Shown one piece after another: positions 45,006-58,492 of a stretch of 64,000 nucleotides of DNA (positions are counted from its first letter, which is position 1; every line of letters starts with the position of its first letter). Position numbers and translations under genes: made by a program. The stretch is from Karstenula rhodostoma CBS 690.94 (taxonomy: Eukaryota > Ascomycota > Dothideomycetes > Pleosporales > Didymosphaeriaceae). The notes under the pieces were generated by a model. The model was given only the letters and a program-made list of their open reading frames with translations, searched no databases and was not told where the DNA came from. The DNA is taken from the NCBI GenBank assembly GCA_010093485.1, contig MU001497.1:314181-378180 (forward strand), written 5' to 3'.

Positions 45006-45695
45006 TTATGCTAGAGGGGCGGGTATTGCAGCTGCAGCTGGGCACTGCATGGGTAGACTCGGGGTATTGAATCACTGGTATGCTACTGTACGTGCCACAA
45101 CCGCAAAGACAAGGAAAGCATCAAGTGGACTACGCTTCAAGCCGGATGAAGGACCTGAACTACAGTAATACTATGCTACTCTCAAAGGTTGGACACAGTA
45201 TTGCTCATCCTGGGGCAACTTAGTGTACCCAAACTCAAACGAGCAGTGGGACTATAAGTGCAAAAGCTGTACAAGCCAAAAACGAAGTACATGCAGATAC
45301 TGAGACCGCAAGAAGGAGCCGAAATACAGAACCCTTACGGAGAGACGTTAGGGATGGCATGGCTTAGCTTGGGGTAAAACGGGGGATCGAAACTCCGGCG
45401 AACTACTATACATATAGATCTCGCAAAGACAAGGAAACAGTAGGTGGATCAGAGACAAAAATCGTGAGACCGCAGGAAGAACTCGAGATGCAGCGTGCTA
45501 TGCTGGAAGGGTGGGTACTGCATTGCTTAGCCTGGGGTAACATGGGGGTTCGAAAGTTTTACGCGCTCAACCGCAATACGTCGGCTATACCAAACTGAGA
45601 CCGGAAACGATGGGCGAGCCATTCATCTTCAATTGGTCTGGTGATGGAAGGACACGAAATACAGCAGTACTCTGCCACGGCATTGCGCTCCCTAG
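45006..45695 (+). repeat. Diverged tandem array, unit about 165 bp, four copies plus a fragment
   Basis: Units begin at about 45006, 45171, 45333, 45498 and (partial) 45670, each with a CTATGCT-like start. Each then has AGCCTGGGGTAAC / AGCTTGGGGTAAA / ATCCTGGGGCAAC versions about 35 bp in, often followed by GGGGxTCGAA. A CGCAAAGACAAGGAAA block lies near +90 (clear in units 1 and 3), and ACTGAGACCGCAAGAAGGA / GTGAGACCGCAGGAAGAA near +130 in units 2 to 4. Units are imperfect and no long frame spans them. Found by eye alignment. Confidence 0.7.
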
Positions 45696-46344
45696 ATAAA
45701 CGCGTAGTATAGAATTTTTCTACGACACTGCATCAAGACGAGCAAAACACCAGGCAAAACAGACACTGCGAGACAACGTGGACACAAGTGAAGTCATAAC
45801 GTCTTTATTCCGTATAAATGCACTTCGCGCTCCTAAAGCGCACGCTTCGAATCTTCCCAACACACAAACCCCCCTCTCCTTTGGTAAGAATTTTTCACGT
45901 TCCCACCCAACAACACAACAGACGACGCTCACCCAGCCAGTTGAATTTCAGATCCGGCAGCTGGAAGCATCTCAGCCAAGCCCACCATAATATACAAGAA
46001 AATTAGGTAGCAAGCAAGCAAGCAAACTCCCCCAGAGCCTCTGAGCACGAGTGTATGAGAAGGGAACAGAAGACTAGATGCCGGAGCCGGGACGCCACAT
46101 CGATGGATGAAACAAGACGGGATGTCTGGGGAATAGCAAGTGTACCGCCCAAGCAAGCAGGTAGGTACGCGGAATGAACAACGCAACGCAACAACACAAC
46201 ACCAGAGAGAGCCCGAGGAAACAGAATGGACAGGCGCAAGGTATGGGGAATGGACCGGCCTGGGAAACCGCAACGCAACGCCACGCTATAGAGGATGAAA
46301 TACAGCATCGAACCAACAAGGTAAGGAACGGACCAACGCGAGGC

Positions 46345-48302
46345 TCAGTTGTTGTTCTTCACTCTCTTGTTGCCTCCTATTCTGGGACTTGGCTTGACCT
46401 TCGGAGCGCCGTTTACGTCGCCACCGCCGTCGTCAACGTCTATTTTCGCTGTACTCCGCCGTCGCTTATTGTTGACGTTTGGAGAAGTGTTGACGCTGGC
46501 TGTGTTCGAGCTCTGGCTTTGCTGGTGGGCCATGGCAAGTGATGCGGGCGATGGGGTGTGGTTTTGCTGCATGAGGCTAGGTGAACTCATGTGACCGTTC
46601 GGGAGAAGGCCGTTTTGCATCGCCGGTGACATAAACTGGTTTGGCGGTAAACCTGGCTGACCCATGCCTGAGGGCGTTCGCGAACCTGCGGGCATACCTG
46701 GCGGCGGTTGCTGCATTGCTTGGCCTAGAGGCATGCCGCCCTGCATTCGGACAGTGTTCGGTTGCGCCATGGGGTTGCTAGTAGACATCTCCCGCGTCCA
46801 ATTCTCCATGGCAGCCGCAGGTGTAAGGTCCGGGTTTTCGTGGTAATGGGCCATCAAGCTGGTCATGTTGTTCATGGTTTCGTAGATCTAACTCGCCTTA
46901 GTCATGATTCGTTTCGATGACGGTTGGTGTTCCAAGCCTACCTCAAGATAGTGGAATAGCCCCGGCGGTAACCCCCATTCTATCATGCCCACAGTAGGAA
47001 GTTTCGATATGGGCATCGTGGCCTCCTGAGGTTGACGTTGCTGTGCGTTCTTCTGGTTCTTCTTGCTCATGCGCGGTGATTGCTGGGCGTTCAATGGGTT
47101 TATTTCTTCTTGTTGGAAAAGCGTCTCCAAAAGGCCGCGTGGTAACATCTGATGATGGCCTTGCATTTCAAACTGCAACCATTCCATTTTGTTGTTGCCA
47201 CCAGTCCAAAAAGCTGTAAGTTTACCATGACAAATTACCTGCACTGGTTAGTGACGCTCCGAAGCAGGAAGTATTCTCACTCACTTGACATTGGTTCTTG
47301 TAAGTGTAAATAAACTTGGCCCGGTCGCATTCGACTTTCGTTTCCGTGCCGATGTTTCTTTCTTGAGCACCATCGATCGTAACTTGCAAGTTCTCAACGT
47401 CGGTACTGAAGTGTGATAGAAAGTAGCGCGGTAGTGCTGCGAAGACGACTTCAAACACCTTCGTCCGGTGAGTGGCTTTGTTGTATGCAACGTGCACAAA
47501 GGCTCCAGTCTCGGAAAAGAATTTTTCCACAAACGCCTGCCATGTCGAGAGTTGATTCGGGTGATCTGCGCGGGAAGCCTGGCACGGTCAATAAGACGCG
47601 TTACGAAACTATAGTAATTTGACTTACGTTGTATTTCCCGAGCTGGTCGACGAAATTCATGAGCTTCAATATGCCCGGTCCGCCCTGTGAATTCGGGTTT
47701 TGGTTCTGTTGATTCTGGGACTGTCTCATCATGGCCATCCGCGCAGCTTGCGCCTGCGCGGCGGTTGGGTTGACTTGTGCCTGTTGCATGCCTCCTTGCT
47801 GCATTCCTTGTTGCATGCCCCCTTGGTGCATGCCTCCTTGTTGCATGCTGTGGGCCTGTTGTCGCTGATGTATCTGAGCCGGAGTTGGTTGCTGTGGATT
47901 CGGCTGGTTTGGCATGTTAGGAGTCTGGTTCGGCGCGGGAGTCTGTTGTCTTGGCTGTGGAGCTGGCTGAGGCTGTTGTTGTGGCGTGGGTTGTGGAGCA
48001 GGAGACGCCTGTCCCTGATGGCTCATTGCGGAAGGGGGGCGTAACGGTCCTTGCTGTGGACCTTGTGAAGTGGCAGGGCCAACCTGCGAGCCAGACTGGC
48101 TATGGTTACTCTGTTGAGACACCGCGTGTTGCATGTTTATGGCTTGCTGGTGCTGTGCTTGCTGCATTTGTTGCTGCTGCGCTTGATGGGCCTGCGCAGC
48201 AGCTTGGGCCTGGGCTTGAGCGGCCTGCTGGTTCATCTGCGCTACGTGTGCTTGGGCTATGGCGGCAGCTTGCTGGGGATTGCTCGTTGCATGTTGCTGT
48301 GA

Positions 48303-48341
<39 letters not shown>

Positions 48342-48907
48342 TTGTTGCTGTTGCATGGCTTGTTGTTGTTGAAACTGCTGACGGAGATGCGGAGGAAGGT
48401 TGACAATGGGTTGCCCTCCCATTTGTCCTTGCAGTGCGGCCATTTGCTGCTGGGTCATTTGCTGGGGGAAACCCATGCCCATCCCGTTTTGGTGATTCTG
48501 GAGCATTGCCTGCTGGTGTTGCCGGTGCAGCAGAGCTGCTCGCTGTGCTGTGTGTTGTTGCATGAGTGCTGGATTCATTTGCGGGTTCACTACTACAGTC
48601 AGCACGTTAATGGAGACGATTGGGACCCTGACAAGCACTTACTCATTCCAGGATGCTGTTGTTGCTGCTGTTGCTGCTGCTGCTGGAACATGTGCGCCTG
48701 CTGGGGCTGTAGGTGTGATAGTGCGTGCGCGTTGGGGGCGCCCGACTGCATCCCCATAGGGCCAGCTTGACTGACATGACCACCCGGACCAGATACGCCT
48801 TGATGCATCATGCCTTGCTGCATGGGATGGCCGGGGCCAGGAGCGCCCATGATATGCCCCTGTTGCATTTGCATGCCGGGCTGAGGTGGAAAGGGCCCCT
48901 GCATCAT
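46345..48907 (-). CDS. ptaB: LIM-domain-binding regulator (PtaB/Adn1/Mfg1 type), five exons
   Basis: Exons 48907-48643, 48592-47628, 47578-47285, 47238-46942 and 46887-46345 join in phase to 787 residues. The N-terminal half is Met/Gln-rich with a long poly-Gln run (codons near 48303-48358). The centre holds a LIM_bind domain: LSTWQAFVEKFFSETGAFVHV, KVFEVVFAALPRYFLSHF, VTIDGAQERNI and MEWLQFEMQGHHQMLPRG. The C terminus has a bipartite-like NLS (NNKRRRSTAKI, GGNKRVKNNN). Family members partner Flo8/SomA-type regulators in the nucleus to control adhesion, biofilm and development. Domain order and length agree with PtaB. The first intron's acceptor (GACTGTAG) and phase support the joined model. 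Confidence 0.88.
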
Positions 48908-51247
48908 CTTGAACGCGTCTCTTGCTACTGTGGATCTCGCGCAATCCTTCAGGGAAGAGGGCAGAAGCCTAGATACTCGAAGACTGTATCGGGGAGGTGT
49001 CCGGACGGGGTTCCAAAGCCGGCGGCGGGTGGTTGAAGAATACGGTATCGCCCGCTATGCGTGCAACCAGTCGGCAAGAGTGGGAGTGGGAGTCCAAGAG
49101 GCCGCCGGTTGTGTCGTAGGGGTGTGTCAACCTCGCGACAAGCACGAATGCCGGGTCAAGGCCCAAAATGACCGAAGGCGAAGATGGCGGAGGGGTGCTT
49201 CGGGTGCAGGTGTCGCGGTCGGCGCGACGTGCACGCACTGCTGTCGACGGCCGGCAGATGCCGGGGCTGATATGCGACTGCGAAGTTTGCAGCTGCTCGG
49301 TCGCGCAATAGGGAGCGCGCGCGACGAAGACGGGCGGGGGAGGGCGTGGGCGTGGGCGTGGGCGTGGGCGTGAGAGCGCGATTCCAGAGCGGGCGCTATG
49401 TGGTGTCGTGCGCTGTCGTCGCGCATCCGCCTTGGACGTGTGGGCAGAGGCTGCAATGGCGCGGCGGTGCACTCTGTCAGGCGCGTCAAGGGCGGCACTG
49501 CATGAGCGAGCGCGCGTGGTGCTGTGGCCGCTTGGAGGGCAGGGAACGTGGGTGGGCGTCGACGATGGGATGGGAGATGGAAGTGAGCGATGCAACAGCC
49601 TGACTGCAGATCTGCGGGCTTGCGCTTCGGGGGCCAGCCACTCAGTACCTAGTGGAGTGACCGCGTTCAGAACTGCCCGGCTGCGCGACTCGACTTCGCG
49701 CGGCGGAACCTTGCAGGAAAAGCGATGCGGCGCTGCGTGCAATAAAGTATGTATGCGCGCGTAAAATGCAGCCTCTGCAGCAGCACATGGAGCCCCTGGG
49801 CTGTTTCCACGGACTGTCCCGGTGATTGAGGGCCGATCACGTGGTGGGGAACGCCATCCCGGATGCGCCTCTAGCGGGATCGTTGGCGCGCCTTGCGTGA
49901 GCTTCAAATGTTTTCTTTCGCTGCATGCTCTTCCTCACTCCAACACTCTTCTTCCGCTCTCTTTGACCACGACTGCCCGTCGCCGCGGCTTACTGCCCAT
50001 GGCTTGGGTCGCTCGTCCATCGTGCATGTGCTGTGCCATGGCCTTGTAATCTACTCACTGAAAGGTCTGCGCACAGCGAACTTTGAATTGGTACGTACCA
50101 ACAAACGCCTCCACCTCCATATTTTCCTGATGAAATTTTCAACTTCTTCTTTTCCCAACAGAGTCGACCCTGAAGAAATTTATGCTGTTCCGGGCCCCTT
50201 CGCCGGGTGCCTGATACTTGCCAGTACTTTCGCCTGATCTACACATTCACTCCGCGCTTCTGCGACACAACCGCTCGAGACGTAGCTGACTGTCGAACAG
50301 GTTCACCGCACATATGATCGTTACGTCCGCGTAGTCGCGACACGGTACCACCGCCGGCTGCCACGTCGTATATAAACTTCGAGCAAGATGTAGCTCGGTT
50401 GGGTGTCATCGTACTCGAAAGAGTCGGTTGGCTATTGGTCACTCGTATGCGTAGAGGGTAGATCGCTACTAACGATTCTAGCTCGATCAGAGTCTTGTGT
50501 ATCAGGTCAGTCTTTTTTTCTTTTCCTCTCTGGCCGATGATGAAAAACGTTCCACATTCGCAGTTTCCACGCTAGCTGTCACTTGAACCCATCAACCGAC
50601 AGTCGATGAGCGCAGCACCTTCCTTGGATGTCTGAGGCCTTTCCATGATCCTGTTCACTGTTATCTTACGTGGGGATGCCGCTAACAGTATGATCAGGCT
50701 GGTGCACTTTGCATACTATGAGACCAGTGGGTTGATACAGAAACGATGGACAATCATTGGACGGCGCTCACCTAGAGATGAACAGCCACATGTAGTACAT
50801 AGATATTCTTCGCTAGACAATGCAATAATTTGGTGAAAATCGATCCGGAAGCCTGTGTCGCGCTGTTGGAGCCTGGACTGATCCGCATGGAGCCCCGCTA
50901 TTGTATCTGTATGTATGCTGCACGTCTTGAACAACACACCCGCATCTGCTTGCCACGATCGCTTCGTAGTTTACGCAGCTGCAGAGTTCTCTGCTATAGA
51001 CGGCCTGCACTCTGAACCGGTCTTCGAGCAGATGGTGGAGCTGGAGGCTAGCGGCCAGACGCCAAGCCACCTATGATGCAGCTGTGCGAGGCAGGTGCGG
51101 TCAGTGGATCCAAGCTTCCTCCCACCAAGCACAGCTCGAGCACCACCACCACGACATCGCATCGTCCACGGCACCCCTCGCCGCGACCGTCTTCCTCCTG
51201 CGGAGCCCTGCCTCATTCCACCAGCTTCGCTCTCTCCGACAGCCACC
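48908..51247. other. Long divergent intergenic region, ptaB / V-ATPase B
   Basis: 2.34 kb. The ptaB-proximal part is GC-rich with a GGGCGT hexanucleotide repeat (about 49344-49376), as expected for a long leader of a regulatory gene. A 312-codon antisense frame over it is low-complexity and rejected. 49,900-51,200 shows no supported gene. Confidence 0.45.
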
Positions 51248-53127
<1,880 letters not shown>

Positions 53128-53903
53128 AGGAGTGATAGTGTAGGGAGAAGAGCGGATATAGATCATGATTGGCGGACGTGTTTTGAGTGTATTGAGTATA
53201 TAGCTACATTGAATTTTTGGTGCATGCCTGTGTCGTTGGTGCCTGTTTCTATGGAGTTAGTGCTCGATAGGGTTAAGTGTTTTGTGGCGTGCGGTATGTG
53301 CTTGAGCGTGAGTCGGTCTGGGCTGGATGTGTTGAAATGCGGTGGAATCAAGTGAGTGTTCGAGCAGTTAGTCCTAGGGGTGGAAGGAAAAGTGGTTTAG
53401 AAGTGAAATTTTTGAGAGAGGTGTAGGTGTTGTGCGGTGGATTGGTAGGCTGGATTATTTGTAGGGTGTAGTATGTAGCCATCGAGGGCTATTTGATCAG
53501 CGCGCATATGTTGATATCGGTGAAGTAAGTATTTGCTCGGTTATACCCGTGGTGGAAAGTGGATTTATTTCTGGGATGATGTGTTGTAGAAGAGATGTGA
53601 GGATTGTGGCGTGAGTGGGCGGGCTCAAAGCTGGTTGTAGTGCATAGTCGCATACATTTTTTCCTGTGATATTGTCTGTCTCGAATGGATTGGTGTTCGT
53701 TGGGGTATGTGCTCTGGCATTATTTTTGGGATCGAGGTTGGGAAACTGTGGGTGGTGTGTGACGGGATGTATGATACTCTTCTCATAGGCACGCCCTAGG
53801 CGCTTTTTTTGGTTCCTTCGTGCATTGGAAAAGCGCGACGCCTCATTTTCCCCCACTTCATTAACTTAACCACCCTCATAGTGATCATGTACATATACTC
53901 TTC
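53128..53903. other. Intergenic region, GT-rich
   Basis: 776 bp downstream of the V-ATPase gene, unusually rich in G and T on the plus strand. No gene or repeat resolved. Confidence 0.4.
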
Positions 53904-54831
53904 TCAAAACACAATAGGAAAGGTATTGAGAAGATCAGCTATGTTGGTGGAGGAGAATACAAGACGACGACGTGGTGGTGGATTGTAGACGACGTAAGGC
54001 TCTGGTTCTCTTTGACAGCATCCTCCGCGTAGCAAAAGCTCACGGGTAGTATACGTTTCGGTTAAGCGCGGTACTTCGATGGCGGAAGGGCGTAGTAACG
54101 CATCTGTGTGCAGCATGCGTGGAACGAGTTGGCGTATCACTGGTGTGACGGTTTTCGGCGACACTGAAGTTTCCTGCATCTATATCCATGCGGTGACCTT
54201 CTCAAGGTTTCGGTGAAAAGACTCGTCATCGTCCTCATTCCGGCGGAATCCTGCAAACTCGGCAAGACCAATTCCGGCAACTACAGTCGGCATCTCAACG
54301 TAGACACAACCGAGGGAAAAGACGTCAGCGGATCGTACGCGTGATTCGTAGTCATGGACCATCCGGAGCATAGTACTTCGAAGTCAACGTTGTGGGGCCA
54401 TCCGTCTGACTGTGGTCTTGGTGTGAGAACGACCGGGATAGTCCGAATTCTGAAAGGTATATCTGAAAAGGTGTTAAAGCAGTGTCACTCCGCTTAACGA
54501 GAATGTTCTGTGGTTTGATGCCCATATGCTTCGTAAAGTTTCGGTGTACACATTCTATCGCAGACGCAAGGCAGTGAAACGAATAGTCTAAAAATTGTCG
54601 GCGTGCCGTATATTCGATTGAAAGCTGTTTGTCGCGTATCATATCTTTTGTATCTTCTATGAAAGTACTAATGTGATAATCGGCAGGCGGACACATTAAG
54701 AGTGAGAAGTCGCGTCCTTGTAGGTATGTTCTAACTAGCTGGATGATGTGAACGTGTCGAATATTTTGCAGATGTGAGACCTCCTGGAGAATGTTGCTCC
54801 TGTCCCAGCTCGCTGATCTGGGCAGTTCCAT
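53904..54831 (-). pseudogene. Decayed serine/threonine protein kinase relic
   Basis: Three pieces of one kinase in order on the minus strand: 54831-54352 (helix C to activation loop), 54371-54183 (after the activation loop) and 54179-53904 (C-lobe end). The glycine loop and catalytic Lys are missing at the 5' end. The catalytic loop reads KHMGIKPQNIL where kinases have (K/R)DIKPxN, so the Asp is lost. DFG is EFG (SEFGLSRSF). At the APE motif the frame breaks (YYAPDGP then stop; MVHDYESR continues in another frame), as if two bases were deleted. An in-frame TAG (54180-54182) then interrupts WI-MQETS. The combination makes a functional kinase unlikely. Confidence 0.8.
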
Positions 54832-55530
54832 GTCGGGTTCCCAATCCCCTAGTATAGTAGCTCGGCTACAAGCTCCTCGTTGTCTTGTTTGTCAGGTAGC
54901 CTGCGAAAACGACATGTCGTGGAATTCAAGATCCTGTAAGCTTCGGTGAATCGGTCACTGTTAACATAGGCGGTCAGTTGTGAATGATTGATGTTGAATA
55001 CATAGGGAGTAGTGGATTCGGGGAGAATGCGAGGAAAGTGAACTACGATGACAAATCGGCTTATAGGTTCCATAGGTAGTTGTGCATCACGAATATAGAT
55101 GGATGGCTACAGGGCCGGGGCTGGGGTTTGATCGTCTTCCGCTGCGGTCTGCATAGATGTTGAGAGAGTCATGAGAACGAAGTGATGATGTACAAAGAGA
55201 AGGCTCTGAAATCGTAAGCAAAGCCCCGTCCCCTGCACCTTACATTTCCCGCAGCTTCCGTGAGTACGGAAGCGAGCCAATTGCACCGCGCAACAATTGC
55301 ATAGTCATTTACCTCTGTGTATTTATGCCCAACATATCAATGCTCAAGCAGATGTCATTGTGACGCTTCGCGTGCTTTTGCCGGCCGCGGCAACGCGTGG
55401 CACAGGAACTCGATCCTTAAGAAAACATGGGTATGCTTATTCATCTCTAGGTATATATTCTATCGGAAGCACTTTAGCCTAAACGTACTTTATCGCAGCT
55501 CGGAAAAGCTACTAGGCGCGACATAGAACC
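54832..55530. other. Intergenic region carrying repeat copy 3
   Basis: About 700 bp. A 74-codon minus frame (54849-55073) lies upstream of the kinase relic without recognisable domain. Contains copy 3 of the dispersed 59-bp repeat. Confidence 0.45.
55360..55418 (+). repeat. Dispersed 59-bp repeat, copy 3 (most diverged)
   Basis: GTGACGCTTCGCG...GGCCGCGGCAA...GGCACAGGAACTCG. By eye about 42 of the first 53 positions match copy 2 without gaps; the last six differ. Confidence 0.6.
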
Positions 55531-57464
55531 TCAGTGAGCGAAGCGGAAGTCAAGTCTACAAAACGATTAGCTCAGCTTGTTCATGTTCTCAATGAATTTA
55601 TAGCTCACCTTTTGTTACCCTTATCAGACGTAGTCTCCAAATACGCCTCCTTCTCCTCCTTACTCATCGCATCCCAAATCTTATTCCTCCTCTTGTTAAC
55701 AAAAACGTAGTAAGTCTTCGCACCCACGAATAAGAAGAAGTTCAACACCGTGATGCCAATGAGCACTTTGTTGCCTCTCCTGTACAGCGGTTTATCGTCT
55801 TCGCGGTAGATGTTCTGGCTTATCATGCTGGACGCTTGGACACACATATTGTACATGGCGGACGCGACAGTGCGAGTTCGAACCGTGCCGGCGTTGCGAG
55901 ATGTAATGGCGACGATGATGGCGTGGACGTAGGGATGGCCGACGATTAGCGTAGAAATTGCCCACCGAGACCAGGGTGAGGCGTTTTTGCTGAGGCATTC
56001 GAGCGCAATGAGGAGCGGGAAGACCCAAATTTGAGAGCAGAGGCCGATGAGGAAGCGTTGATTGATTTTCTCGGAAAGCCAGGTCCAGAAAAGGAGTTGG
56101 AAGATGAAGATAACATAGGCGGGGATCTTGGACTATTAACGAGATCCATAGTTGAGTCATGGGAAGATACTTACGGTGAGTAGATTAGTCTCAAAGGTTC
56201 CAAAACCAAGGGATTTCAGGTTGAGGGTAAGATACGAGGTCATAGGCTGCGTGGGGATCAACCACGTTAGACCAAGAATAAAGACCGGCCACATGTGGTA
56301 GTCCTTGAGACATTCCCATAACATCTTCGGGGACAAAGCTTGCCGGTTGTGCATATCTCCCTTCGACGGGTCATCGCGAAGAATGCGATTCACCATGATC
56401 TTCTCTTCCCTTTCATTGAACCATCCATCCTTGCCACGGAATTTACTGGCCGTTTGAGTCGGGGAAGGCGGGAGGTAGAAGTAGGAGATGATGCCGATGA
56501 GACCTGTCAGCATTCCCTCGAGTGCGAAAAGCCATCGCTGAAACCATGTCAGTATATTCAAGACACCCAGACCCTAAAGCACTCACCCAACCAGACATTC
56601 CATTGTGTCCACGAAGCCTGAGGATACCGAAGGCAAAGAAGGCGGATACGATTTGGGTAGATTGATATGACACCCAGAACCACGATAGGCGCGCTGGTAG
56701 TTCGAGGCCAGTATAAAAGTACGAGAGATACAGAATGTTATCGGGCTGTTATGATCAGTACAGTCACACGATGTCAATATAGCAGACTCACGATAAAGCC
56801 TCCTTCGATGAGACCTAGCAGGGCACGACATGCGAAGAAAGACTTGCGCCCACTCAAGAAAGCTTGCATGCTAGCGACCAGACTCCAAGACACCCTGCCA
56901 AGCTGTCAGTCCTGGGCTTCTCGCCGAATTTGGCATTCTTACATCTGGATTGGAATCCAGTTGTCCGGGCCAAGCTTCTTGCTAATCAGTTGCGAAGGAA
57001 GCTCTGCCGCCAGGAATGAACCAAGGAAGATGGTCTGTCCGTAGTTGTAGTCGTTGGTGTTCATATTGAGATCCTTCAAAAGGTTGTCTGACAAGGCTTG
57101 ACTGATGTTGCCTCGATCCAACTGCAATGCAAAGAACATCAAACAAACCCAGGTACATATCCTCTTGTCAATCTATGCAAAGCGTCAATGTTCTGCCCGC
57201 GAGGCCATGGTAGGCTGCGTTTCTCACCTTCCTGACAACTTTCCGCTCCTCTTCCGGCTCCCACACAAAATCAGGATCATATCGGTGTTTGCCCTCATAT
57301 TGGTCCATTGGCTTGTAAAAACGCGCTTTGAGTCCGGCACCGCTGAAGGTAGCGCCGGTCGTTTGGAGCTCAGATTCACTGGCATTTTCACTGCTGTAAT
57401 CAGACTTCGCAACGTCAGGAACGACAGCTATGGGCGGTGCTGCGGTGAGAGGCGATTTGGCCAT
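55531..57464 (-). CDS. Dal5/Soa1-type MFS permease (allantoate/sulfonate family), seven exons
   Basis: Exons 57464-57228, 57172-56943, 56894-56792, 56745-56587, 56537-56175, 56126-55609 and 55555-55531 join in phase to 544 residues. Typical family marks: [20 protein letters not shown] after the first [23 protein letters not shown] created by a splice, [18 protein letters not shown] and [21 protein letters not shown]. About 12 TM segments are expected at the plasma membrane. A 25-bp last exon replaces an early stop with the ending [11 protein letters not shown], which I recognise as common in this family. Substrates in the family include allantoate, ureidosuccinate and, for yeast Soa1, sulfonates. 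Divergence from a TauD-type dioxygenase favours sulfonate uptake here. Confidence 0.92.
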
Positions 57465-58492
57465 GTTGCTCCTTTCACTCTAGTTTCTGATGAACGAATC
57501 CTGTGCTGGAATTATGTGGAGTAGAAGCAGCTGCAGAAGATATATAGGTCCACGATCTTGCATGAACCAGACAGAGATCGTTCCCTCCCGACTACCACCC
57601 ACCGGGGCCCAGCCATGCAGCCGTATGGCATGGCGCAAAGATGCTTGATGGCGCATGGTGAGGCTTGGTCCTGAGAAGCAGCCGCCAGTGACGTGCGCCG
57701 TGAAACGCACATTCTTCCCGGGTCCAGGCGAGTTAAATTTCTTTTTCGAAAATTTATTACGCCAAGAAGCGTGAGGTACCTCCGAAGCACGCAACTGACG
57801 AGGCAGATCATGATTTGGACGCGGCGGGCCGATGTCATGATGCTTTAGGCTCCCTCGTTGTGGTAGGTTAGTAGGGAAATTGCGTGATTGGCCCTGCAAG
57901 TTACGTATTCACACCAACAGTAAAACGACATGGAGTGCACGTATGCTGCGCTTGGCTATCTACTAGGGGTAAGAAGATAAGGCCAAAAGACGCGGTTCGT
58001 GTTACAACTGTCTCATCAACTGCTAGTGAACATGCCTAGTGAAGGTTAGCCCTGCAGATGGGGTTGGGGTTGATGGAGGTCGCCACCTCTGGAGATTTAG
58101 CTCCACCGAGAACCGCCAATGTCACAATTCATGCATGTTTGATGCAATTCAGCCACGTTTTGATTGAACCGTGGCAACCAGCCGAGCCCCGCGGAGTGGC
58201 AATGGTTCAAGACTCTCCTCTCATCTTGCGCCGCTCTTGTCTTTATGGCGTATCTGGCTTGGCCATACCGTTGACCCAGCTGCCGACAGCCGTGTGCAAA
58301 TCGATGTCAGATCATCGGATCACAATGAGGGGTCGTGGAGCTAGCGATTCATCATTGCGTGCTGTTCTCGGAGACATATTCCTTCGTAGTAGTGCGGAGT
58401 AAAGCGCGTATATAACCAGAGCAGCGGGACCTCTGTTCTCGCGTAGGAGAGTAAACTAGAACGACTCACAAAAACAAACCATAATTTGCACT
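57465..58492. promoter_or_regulatory. Shared promoter region of permease and dioxygenase
   Basis: 1028 bp. TATATA at 57541 (77 bp before the permease ATG) and TATATAA at 58409 (84 bp before the dioxygenase ATG) mark two outward core promoters. ATGGCGCAA (57630), ATGGCGCAT (57648) and ATGGCGTAT (58245) resemble, with one base missing, the ATGRYRYCAT site I recall for Cys3/MetR sulfur regulators. The match is imperfect. Confidence 0.45.

Larger units (their letters stand above)
43765..46344. other. Repeat-bearing region without a resolved gene
   Basis: 2.6 kb containing a CTG/CAG tract (44593-44709) and a ~165-bp tandem array (45006-45695), both listed separately. Minus-strand frames at 44056-44535 and around the ATG at 44575 (MANQQQ, followed by a GTAAGT donor) hint at a small spliced gene, but I could not find a model in which the frames agree. 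45720-46340 shows nothing definite. Confidence 0.4.

Noticed and set aside
45540..45560. tRNA-like T-arm sequence (GGGGGTTCGAAAG) in the tandem array
   Set aside because: No matching D-arm, anticodon stem or acceptor pairing; sister units have lost the motif.
48969..49907. 312-codon minus-strand frame upstream of ptaB
   Set aside because: Pro/Arg/Ser low complexity in a GC-rich leader region with a hexanucleotide repeat (HAHAHAHA reading); no domain or splice support.
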